64,000 nucleotides of DNA, from assembly GCA_024304885.1 (NCBI GenBank), contig JALJOM010000003.1, positions 1,336,110 to 1,400,109 of the forward strand, read 5' to 3'. Each line of letters begins with the position of its first letter. Position 1 is the first letter of the stretch. The notes under the pieces are model-generated. The model saw only the letters and a list, made by a program, of their open reading frames with translations, had not been told where the DNA came from and did not search any database. This DNA comes from Beijerinckiaceae bacterium (GTDB lineage: Bacteria; Pseudomonadota; Alphaproteobacteria; Rhizobiales; Beijerinckiaceae). The translations under genes and the position numbers were made by a program. This document shows, in pieces, positions 57,927 through 64,000 of this stretch.

Positions 57927-58272
57927 GTTGGCGTCTCCTGTTATGTTCCGGCCGTCGTTTCGTGCGGCTCGGTAGAGCTAGAACTCGGTCATGCCGTCGC
58001 CGGATCCACGCGAGGATGGATTTTGCCTTGCGTCAACGGGCGATGGCCGAGCGTCGTGGTGGATGCTGCGATGCACCACAAAGCCTGCGCGAGGTCCACA
58101 CACGTCTCCCGACAAGTCGAAGTTGCTCCGGTGCGCAGTCGACGATCACGACGGCAAGAATTTGCACATTATCGTGATAGGAAGCATTGCCGAGTTACAT
58201 AACATTCATTTGCCCGCCCGGCATTGCCGCAGGACACTATCGGGCCTGCAACTTTCCCATGAGGCGAGCATC
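57927..58272. other. Divergent intergenic region upstream of the LTXXQ gene
   Basis: About 345 nt between the EF-G-like gene (minus) and the LTXXQ gene (plus). I see no gene or repeat. AT-richer sequence near 58160-58215 could contain the promoter of the exported protein. Confidence 0.5.
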
Positions 58273-58815
58273 ATGAAGAAGCATCTTCTGCTGACCGCGG
58301 CGATCCTGTCCTTGTCGCTGCCGATCTCGACGGCATTCGCAGAGCCGCCGGGGCGCGGCCCCGAGCACCATCGGGCATTCTCCGCCGCGGATGCCGCGGC
58401 CTTCACGAATGCCCGCATCGCCGCGCTGAAGGCCGGTCTCGAGCTGACGCCCGCGCAAGAAAAGCTCTGGCCCGCATTCGAGGCCACGCTTCGCGATAAC
58501 GCCAAGGCCCGTGCCGCGCGTCTCGGCGAATGGCGCGAGAAAAAGGAGGAGGCGCGCGAGAAGCCGGATGTGCTGGCGATGCTGCGAGCGGGAGGCAAGG
58601 CTCTCGCGGAGCGCGGCGCGGAGCTGGAGAAGCTCGCCGATGCCGCAAAGCCCCTCTACGACACCCTCGACGAAGCCCAGAAGCGGCGGTTCGGCGTGCT
58701 GCTCCACATGATGCGCCAGCCGCTCGGACCGCGTCATATGGGGCGGGGACCGCACCGGGGGATGGGGATGGGGGCCGCACCGCAGCAAGACGACGAGTCC
58801 GACGACAAGGACTGA
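58273..58815 (+). CDS. LTXXQ (Spy/CpxP-like) periplasmic protein
   Basis: 180 residues. The signal peptide MKKHLLLTAAILSLSLPIST is cleaved near AFA-EPP. The mature protein is helical and charged, with an LTXXQ-type motif (LELTPAQEKLWPAFE, near residue 58) and a second half-motif (LYDTLDEAQKRRF). The tail is rich in His, Met, Gly and Pro (HMGRGPHRGMGMG), which could bind metal. Family members act as periplasmic chaperones or regulate envelope-stress systems. No adjacent two-component genes are present. It has GAGG 8 nt upstream. Confidence 0.88.
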   Translation: MKKHLLLTAAILSLSLPISTAFAEPPGRGPEHHRAFSAADAAAFTNARIAALKAGLELTPAQEKLWPAFEATLRDNAKARAARLGEWREKKEEAREKPDVLAMLRAGGKALAERGAELEKLADAAKPLYDTLDEAQKRRFGVLLHMMRQPLGPRHMGRGPHRGMGMGAAPQQDDESDDKD

Positions 58816-58878
58816 GTGCTTCCTCCGAGTGGTACGGCGCGGGTTCGATTTCCGACCCGCGCCGACGCCGCATGTCGC

Positions 58879-59034
58879 TAGAGCGGGACGACAAAAGCGT
58901 ACAGCGGTTTTCCGGCGCAATCGCGTTTACGCAGATTGCGTAAACTCATCTCCCCATCCCGCTCTGAACTTTTGGAATCGATCACGTTTCACGGCTTTGG
59001 ATCGATTCGATCCAAAGTCATCGTGATCTAGAGC
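58879..59034 (+). repeat. R1 dispersed repeat, full copy
   Basis: Same structure as 24931-25084: GAGCGGGAC...CATCCCGCTC closing module with TTACGCAGATTGCGTAA, linker AACTTTTGGAATCGATCACG, then the CTTTGGATCGATTCGATCCAAAG hairpin and CGTGATCTAGA. It runs directly into an R2 copy. Confidence 0.9.
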
Positions 59035-59300
59035 AATTTCCCGCCACGTCGATCCCGCTTCGCATATCGATCTCGAAGTCGCGCGAGACCCTTCTCCGAG
59101 CGCTTTTCGCCCGAAGGGGAGAAAGCAAAGCGCGAAGGAGCGAGGACGGCTCCGCAAGGCCCCACCCTTCCGTGCTTTCGGAACGGAAGGACGGGCGCGG
59201 AAGCCTACGAGGGCGAGGGTAGATCGATGTCGATGCGAAATTCCGACGAAGCAAACGTGTAGAGCTGGGTTCCGATTCGATTGGATCGGAAACCGCTCTA
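59029..59300 (-). repeat. R2 long-form repeat split by about 150 nt
   Basis: The left part (59029 to about 59075: CTAGAGCAATTTCCCGCCAC...CGCATATCGATCT) and the right part (about 59220-59300: AGATCGATGTCGATGCGAAA...GGATCGGAAACCGCTCTAG) together make an R2 long form. They are separated by ~150 nt of unrelated GC-rich sequence in the apical loop. The last CTAG is the TAG stop codon of maiA. Confidence 0.65.
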
Positions 59301-59939
59301 GCCGGAGCCCGGCTGATGTTCGGGTGCCGCGGCCGCGAAAGGCGCAAGGGCACGGGCCGCGGCGTCGGCCGCGACAATGCGCGGATATGGTGAAAGATCC
59401 ACCTCGAACCGGCGCGCGTTGTAGGTCTGCGGTACGAGGCAAATGTCGGCCAGCGTGACCCTGTCGCCGATCGCGTGGGCTCCGGCAGTCTCGGCGAGCC
59501 TCGCCTCGATGGCGTCGAAGCCCGCCGTGATCCAACCGGCGGCCCAAGCCGTCTTGGCTGCGCCGTCCGCGCCGAGATCGGCCCCGAGCTTCTCGAGGAC
59601 GCGCAGGTTTCCGAGAGGGTGGATATCGCAGGCGATCGTGTAGGCGATCTCGCGGCAAGCGGCGCGCAGCCTCGGATCCTGCGGCAGCAAGGGCGGATCG
59701 GGGTAGCGCTCGTCGAGGTAGGCGATGATGGCGAGCGATTGGCCGAGCCGGAAGCCGGGTTCTTCCCACATCGGCACGAGGCCGGCAGGTGCCATGGCGC
59801 GATAGGCTTGGCCGCGCTGCTCGCCCTGCCTCAGATCGACGGGAGCGGCCGTGGCGGTGATCCCTTTGAGGTTCAGGGCGATGCGGACCCGGTAGGCGGC
59901 GCTCGAGCGCCAATAGCCGTAGAGGATCGGTTCAGGCAT
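59298..59939 (-). CDS. maiA: Maleylacetoacetate isomerase
   Basis: 213 residues. A zeta-class glutathione transferase that isomerises maleylacetoacetate to fumarylacetoacetate in tyrosine breakdown. The thioredoxin-like half has YGYWRSSAAYRVRIALNLKG with the SSA/Y-x-V-R active-site pattern, and the helical half contains NLRVLEKLG and VTLADICLVPQTYNARRF. Its ATG at 59939 overlaps the fahA stop by 8 nt, giving translational coupling. The stop codon TAG comes from the end of an R2 repeat. Confidence 0.94.
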   Translation of the reverse strand: MPEPILYGYWRSSAAYRVRIALNLKGITATAAPVDLRQGEQRGQAYRAMAPAGLVPMWEEPGFRLGQSLAIIAYLDERYPDPPLLPQDPRLRAACREIAYTIACDIHPLGNLRVLEKLGADLGADGAAKTAWAAGWITAGFDAIEARLAETAGAHAIGDRVTLADICLVPQTYNARRFEVDLSPYPRIVAADAAARALAPFAAAAPEHQPGSG

Positions 59940-60957
59940 TGCTGTCCTTTTGGGGCGCGACCTTCTGCTCGATGGCGCCGAAGATCGATTGTCCGGCGGC
60001 ATCTTTCATCTCGATCCGCACCTCGTCGCCATAGCACAGGAACGGCGTTCTCGGCGCACCGAAACGCAGCGTCTCGACCATGCGAAGCTCGGCGAGGCAG
60101 GAATAGCCGGCGCCGCCCTCGCCGATGGCCAAGCCGAAGCCGCCGTCCGGCCCTTTGTTCGAGACCGTCCCGGAGCCGAGGATCGTCCCGGCCGCGAGCC
60201 GTCGTGTCCGCGCGGCATGGACGATCAGGGCCGGGAAGTCGAAATTCAGGTCACGGCCGGCGTCGGCCCTGCCGAAGGGCAATCCGTTGACGTGAACCAG
60301 CAAGGGCAGGTGCAACCGCCCGCCGTCCCAAGCGGTACCGAGCTCGTCCGGCGTCGCCGCGACCGGCGAGAAGGCCGAGGACGGTTTCGCCTGGAAGAAG
60401 CCGAAGCCCTTGGCGAGCTCGGCCGGGACGAGGTCGCGCAAAGAGACATCGTTCACGAGAAGGACGAGGCGGATCGCCGCGGCGGCCGTCTCCCGGTCGG
60501 CGCCCATCGGGACATCGCCGAGGACGACGGCGACCTCGGCCTCGAGGTCGATGCCGAAGCTCTCGTCGGCCGCCCTGATGTCATCGCAGGGCGCGAGAAA
60601 GCTGTCCGAGCCGCCCTGGTACATCAAGGGATCGGTGTAGAAGCTCGGCGGCATCGGGGCACCGCGCGCCTTGCGCACGAGCTCCACATGGGAGAGATAA
60701 GCCGAGCCGTCGATCCATTGATAGGCGCGGGGCAGGGGTGAGAGCGCAGCCTTCGGGTCGAAAGGCTCCGATGCCGCCGCGCCGGACTCGAGCGCCGCCG
60801 CCAGGGCCGCGAGCGGCGGCGCCGCGAGCACCCAATCGTCGAGCGCCTTCTGGAGCGTCGGGGCGATCGCCCTCGCATCGGCCGCACGCGAAAGATCGCG
60901 CGAGACCACGACGAGACGCCCGTCGCGTGTGCCGTCGGCGAGAGTCGCGAGCTTCAT
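59932..60957 (-). CDS. fahA: Fumarylacetoacetate hydrolase
   Basis: 341 residues. It cleaves fumarylacetoacetate to fumarate and acetoacetate, the last step of homogentisate breakdown. Visible motifs are [13 protein letters not shown] at the start, [22 protein letters not shown] (in part), [14 protein letters not shown] with the metal-binding acidic residues, [13 protein letters not shown], and GSGTVSNK. Its ATG overlaps the hmgA stop by 4 nt, and it overlaps maiA at its own end. The three genes form a tight operon on the minus strand. Confidence 0.94.
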   Translation of the reverse strand: MKLATLADGTRDGRLVVVSRDLSRAADARAIAPTLQKALDDWVLAAPPLAALAAALESGAAASEPFDPKAALSPLPRAYQWIDGSAYLSHVELVRKARGAPMPPSFYTDPLMYQGGSDSFLAPCDDIRAADESFGIDLEAEVAVVLGDVPMGADRETAAAAIRLVLLVNDVSLRDLVPAELAKGFGFFQAKPSSAFSPVAATPDELGTAWDGGRLHLPLLVHVNGLPFGRADAGRDLNFDFPALIVHAARTRRLAAGTILGSGTVSNKGPDGGFGLAIGEGGAGYSCLAELRMVETLRFGAPRTPFLCYGDEVRIEMKDAAGQSIFGAIEQKVAPQKDSNA

Positions 60958-62270
60958 ATGCCGGTCCCGTTGCGGTCAGCCGGGTCGAAATGCCTCTCGA
61001 GATGCTGCCAGCAGGCGATGTAGTCGGCCTGCAGGGTCGGCAGCGTCGCCGCATAGTCCGTAGGGTGGTGCGGATAGCGCGATTCCAGCATGAAGGCGAT
61101 GCTCCCCTCGAGCTTCTCCGGCCGCAGATCGGCGGAGGTGGCCTTCTCGAAGGCGGCCGCGTCCGGGCCGTGCGGCAGCAGCGCATTGTGGAGCGACAGG
61201 CCTCCGGGCAGGAAGCCCTCCTGCTTCGCATCGTAGCGGCCGGTGATCAGGCCCATCAGCTCGCTCATGCAGTTCATGTGGTACCATGGTGGGCGAAAGC
61301 TATGCTCGGCGACGAGCCATCGGTCGGAAAATACCACGAAATCCACATTGGCGATGCCGCGCTCCGCCGACGGCGAGGTCAGGACCGTGTAGATCGACGG
61401 GTCCGGATGATCGATCAGGACCGATCCGATTGGCGAGAAAGCCCGTAGATCGTACTTGTAGGGGGCGTAATTGCCGTGCCAGGCGACCACATCGAGCGGC
61501 GAATGGTCGATCTCGGTCGTGTGGAAGCTCCCGCCCCATTTCACCGTGAGCCGGCACGGCACCTCCTTGTCCTCGTAGGCGGCGACCGGTGTTTCGAAGT
61601 CGCGCGGGCTGGCGAGCCCGTTGGCGCCGATCGGGCCGAGCTCCGGCAGCTCGAGCCTGTTGCCGTAGTTCTCGCAGACATAGCCGCGCGAGGAGCCGTT
61701 CTCCGGCGCGATCTTGAACTTGATCCCGCGTGGGACGACCGCGATCTCGCAGGGCTCGACCGCGAGCTCGCCGAGCTCGGTCGCGATCACGAGGCCGCCC
61801 GACTGCGGCAGGATCATGAGCTCGCCGTCGGCATCCATGAAATAATCGTCGGTCATGGCCTCGGTCACGAAATAGAGATGAGCGGCCATGCCGACACGAA
61901 GGTCTGCGTTTCCCGCCGTGGTCATGGTGCGCAGGCCCGAGACGAAGGTAACGGCCTCGTTCGGTATCGGCGCCGGGCTCCAGCGCAAGGGACCGAGCGG
62001 CAGAACCTTGTCGATCGGCTGCGGCGCGGTTTTCCATTCCGGCACATCGACCCGGGTGAAGCGCCGCATGTGCTGGACGGAGGGGCGGATCCGGTAGAGC
62101 CAGCTGCGCGCATTGGACGCCCGCGGGGCAGTGAAGGCCGTGCCGGAAATCTGCTCGGCATAGAGCCCATAGGGGCAATGCTGGGGCGAGTTTTGGCCCC
62201 TGGGCAGGGCGCCCGGCAAGGCTTCCGTCGCGAGCTCGTTGCCGAAGCCGGTCATATATTCGTGAGGCAT
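60954..62270 (-). CDS. hmgA: Homogentisate 1,2-dioxygenase
   Basis: 438 residues from the ATG at 62270 ([17 protein letters not shown]), a typical N-terminus. It opens the ring of homogentisate with a non-haem Fe(II). The iron-binding region has [17 protein letters not shown] and [12 protein letters not shown] (His-x5-Glu), with [19 protein letters not shown] near the C-terminus. First gene of the hmgA-fahA-maiA operon; overlaps fahA by 4 nt. R2 and R1 repeats lie just upstream, in the region that should hold the promoter. Confidence 0.96.
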   Translation of the reverse strand: MPHEYMTGFGNELATEALPGALPRGQNSPQHCPYGLYAEQISGTAFTAPRASNARSWLYRIRPSVQHMRRFTRVDVPEWKTAPQPIDKVLPLGPLRWSPAPIPNEAVTFVSGLRTMTTAGNADLRVGMAAHLYFVTEAMTDDYFMDADGELMILPQSGGLVIATELGELAVEPCEIAVVPRGIKFKIAPENGSSRGYVCENYGNRLELPELGPIGANGLASPRDFETPVAAYEDKEVPCRLTVKWGGSFHTTEIDHSPLDVVAWHGNYAPYKYDLRAFSPIGSVLIDHPDPSIYTVLTSPSAERGIANVDFVVFSDRWLVAEHSFRPPWYHMNCMSELMGLITGRYDAKQEGFLPGGLSLHNALLPHGPDAAAFEKATSADLRPEKLEGSIAFMLESRYPHHPTDYAATLPTLQADYIACWQHLERHFDPADRNGTGI

Positions 62271-62313
62271 GCGAGGCACTCTTCGCCAGCGGGGCCGGGG
62301 GCCAGTGCAGGGG

Positions 62314-62413
62314 CAGGACAGATTTGTCCTGTCGCATTCTCGCATCGATGTCGATCTATCGAAACATCGAGATCGAATGTGCGAAGCGGCGTCCACTTCG
62401 CTGGAAAATGCAC
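62314..62413 (+). repeat. Long-form R2 repeat upstream of hmgA
   Basis: GTCGCATTCTCGCATCGATG, then a TCGATCTATCGA...ATCGAGATCGAATGTGCGA arm, GGCGTCCACTTCGCTGGAAA and ATGCACTC. It has the extended arm seen at 47005 and 59029. It sits 44 nt before the hmgA start. Confidence 0.75.
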
Positions 62414-62560
62414 TCGCCCGCGCGGCAACCTCCCTATAGATAGAGCGTCCTTTCGCTATGTGCAGGCATTCCCGCCGCCGTTTGCGGCGAAAGAAGCCTC
62501 GTCCGTCTCCGAGACGGTGTAAAGTTCATTCCGAAGGCGGACTCGACCTTCCCGCCTTCA

Positions 62561-62713
62561 GAGCGGGATGATGAAAACTGGACACCGGTTTTCCGGCGCA
62601 ATCAAGTTTACGCAGATTGCGTAAACTTATCTGCGCATCCCGCTCTAAACTTTTGGAATCGATCACGTTTCATGACATTGGATCGGTTCGATCCAAAGTC
62701 GTCGTGATCTAGA
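62561..62713 (+). repeat. R1 dispersed repeat, full copy
   Basis: GAGCGGGATGATGAAAACTG, TTACGCAGATTGCGTAA, CATCCCGCTC, then AACTTTTGGAATCGATCACG and the ATTGGATCGGTTCGATCCAA hairpin, ending CGTGATCTAGA. It differs at a few positions from the other copies. The next gene starts 17 nt later, and its GGAGG follows the repeat end. Confidence 0.9.
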
Positions 62714-62729
62714 AGCCGCGGAGGTTCGG

Positions 62730-63140
62730 ATGCCAGAAAGGACGCTCACGGTTCTCGTCGCCTCGATCATCGTCCTGGTCGCCGGCCACGACATCGATCA
62801 TGTGATCCGAGGAGATTATCGCGCGGGGACGTTCGTCGAGTTGCTGCCGATTGTTGCCGTGACCGTCGTCAAATATGCGATCCTCGGGCTTGGGTTGCTC
62901 TTCTATGTCAGGGGCAAGGTTGGCCCCGGATTCTGGGCGATCCTCGCGGGTATCAGCGTGCTGCTCGCCTGGCTCGCGCATTTCAGCCCGTTCTCGGAGC
63001 AGACGCCACAGTTCATATTCCATGCCTACGCGACTCCGGCGGCGGGCACATTCGCGGTCGCTTGGCTCGCCGCGCTGATGCTCGTGCTTGTCGCCACGAC
63101 GCTCTACGCCCTGGTCCTATGGGCCAGAGCCTCGAAGTGA
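62730..63140 (+). CDS. Small multi-pass membrane protein of unknown function
   Basis: 136 residues with GGAGG 5 nt before the ATG. Four hydrophobic helices are visible (VLVASIIVLVAG, LLPIVAVTVVKYAILGLGLL, AILAGISVLLAWLAHF, and AVAWLAALMLVLVATTLYALVL). A HDIDHVIRGDY motif follows the first helix and holds polar residues that might be conserved. I do not recognise the family. It is transcribed opposite to the flanking catabolic genes and is sandwiched between hmgA and hpd. Confidence 0.65.
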   Translation: MPERTLTVLVASIIVLVAGHDIDHVIRGDYRAGTFVELLPIVAVTVVKYAILGLGLLFYVRGKVGPGFWAILAGISVLLAWLAHFSPFSEQTPQFIFHAYATPAAGTFAVAWLAALMLVLVATTLYALVLWARASK

Positions 63141-63192
63141 CCGCATGGAGACGTGGGTGCGGGCCTCGCAGAGCGCTCGGCCCTGACCGTCC

Positions 63193-64000
63193 TCACGCCG
63201 TCAGGACCCCGCGGCGGATTTGATCGGCCTCGATAGATTCGAACAAGGCGCGGAAATTTCCTTCGCCGAAGCCCTCGTCGCCTTTGCGCTCGATGAACTC
63301 GAAGAAGATCGGGCCGATCAATGTCTTCGAGAAAATCTGCAAGAGGAGCTTCGCGCACGTCCCGGGGCCGGTGATCCCGTCGATCAGGAGGCCGCGCCCA
63401 GCGAGCGCGTCCAAGGACTCCCCGTGGCCGGGCAGGCGCGCCTCGATCTGCTCGTAATAGGTGGCGGGCGGCGCCGGCATGAAGTCTACTCCACGCGCAG
63501 CCAGGTCGCCGACCACGTCGTAGATGTTGCGGCACCCGAGCGCGATATGCTGGATGCCCTCGCCCTTGTAGTCGCGCAGATATTCCTCGATCTGGCTCTT
63601 GTCGTCGGTCGATTCGTTCAAGGGGATGCGGATCTTGCCGCAAGGGCTCGTCAGGGCGCGCGACACGAGCCCCGTCATCTTGCCGGAGATGTCGAAATAG
63701 CGGATCTGCCGGAAGCCGAAGAGGTCACGGTAGAAGGCATACCAACGGTCCATGTTGCCGCGATGGACATTGTTGGTGAGGTGGTCGATCGTCTCGAGCC
63801 CCACTCCGACGGGCGCCGGGTCCTCTTCCGCGACCCAGTCGTATGCGTCCTGGTAGGCCGAGCCCTTCGCCCCGTAGCGATCGACGAAATAGAGGAGGCT
63901 GCCGCCGATCCCGACGATCGCCGGGACGTCGAGGCATTTCGCGCCCATGTCCGTGGTATATGGCTCGGCGCCGCGCGAGACGGCATGGGCGAAGGCGCGC
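63193..64000 (-). CDS. hpd: 4-Hydroxyphenylpyruvate dioxygenase (5' end outside the window)
   Basis: The C-terminal ~269 residues are present; the N-terminus lies beyond 64000. The enzyme converts 4-hydroxyphenylpyruvate to homogentisate with Fe(II). The visible part has HLTNNVHRGNMDRWYAFYRD (first iron His), RIPLNESTDDKSQIEEYL, GIQHIALGCRNI (second His) and PIFFEFIERKGDEGFGEGNF with the third ligand Glu. It supplies the substrate of hmgA, which lies downstream on the same strand after a small membrane-protein gene in the opposite direction. Confidence 0.95.
   Translation of the reverse strand, partial: RAFAHAVSRGAEPYTTDMGAKCLDVPAIVGIGGSLLYFVDRYGAKGSAYQDAYDWVAEEDPAPVGVGLETIDHLTNNVHRGNMDRWYAFYRDLFGFRQIRYFDISGKMTGLVSRALTSPCGKIRIPLNESTDDKSQIEEYLRDYKGEGIQHIALGCRNIYDVVGDLAARGVDFMPAPPATYYEQIEARLPGHGESLDALAGRGLLIDGITGPGTCAKLLLQIFSKTLIGPIFFEFIERKGDEGFGEGNFRALFESIEADQIRRGVLTA

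Overview
This 64 kb window is GC-rich chromosomal DNA from an alphaproteobacterium, most likely of the order Hyphomicrobiales (Rhizobiales). The main evidence is a circularly permuted, two-piece tmRNA gene with the tag ANDNYAPVAVAA beside an alpha-type sspB, an ArsR-methyltransferase regulator fused to the metF-metH operon, the conserved order degP - response regulator - sensor kinase - glnE, an HWE-family sensor kinase, and DUF4169 and DUF6165 genes. I cannot name a genus.

Layout. 0.2-9.7 kb: a secreted molybdopterin-oxidoreductase-like protein, the methionine-cycle operon (regulator, metF, metH), a CsbD stress protein, comM and a CPBP membrane protease. 9.8-15.2 kb: ssrA, sspB, DUF4169, a DUF1772-type membrane protein and carB. 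15.2-19.4 kb: a decayed mobile island bounded by a 94%-identical direct repeat of the last ~135 nt of carB. It holds a radC tail fragment, an IS5-family remnant, an orphan papain-fold (NlpC/P60-like) protein, a frameshifted IS630-family element, an ArsR/SRPBCC pair and a DUF3363 relaxase tail. 19.6-26.4 kb: a PAS-GAF-HD-GYP protein with a hemerythrin, map-radC, a CysZ/EI24-like membrane protein, an NDUFA9-like protein and tRNA-Leu(CAG).

26.7-30.3 kb carries exopolysaccharide genes (nucleotide-sugar dehydrogenase, Wza-type export lipoprotein, initiating sugar transferase). polA and an HWE kinase follow. 35.7-39.1 kb holds two family 2 glycosyltransferases, DUF6165 and a GNAT enzyme. 39.2-48 kb holds degP, a two-component pair translationally coupled to glnE, a class IV aminotransferase and comF. 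48-55.6 kb holds an OFA-type transporter, a dipeptide epimerase and a ~1560-residue DUF4011-helicase-Vsr-like protein that is a candidate single-gene defence system. 56-64 kb holds an EF-G paralogue, an LTXXQ periplasmic protein and the tyrosine/homogentisate catabolic genes (hpd, hmgA, fahA, maiA).

Two families of dispersed structured repeats, called R1 and R2 here, recur in the intergenic spaces. Several copies end in CTAG exactly at the TAG stop codon of the neighbouring gene. One R2 copy lies over the start of comF, which has no ATG, GTG or TTG start in frame. The features I find most worth a second look are the carB-bounded island, the R1/R2 repeats and their contact with gene ends, the start-less comF, the orphan papain-fold protein and the DUF4011 protein.
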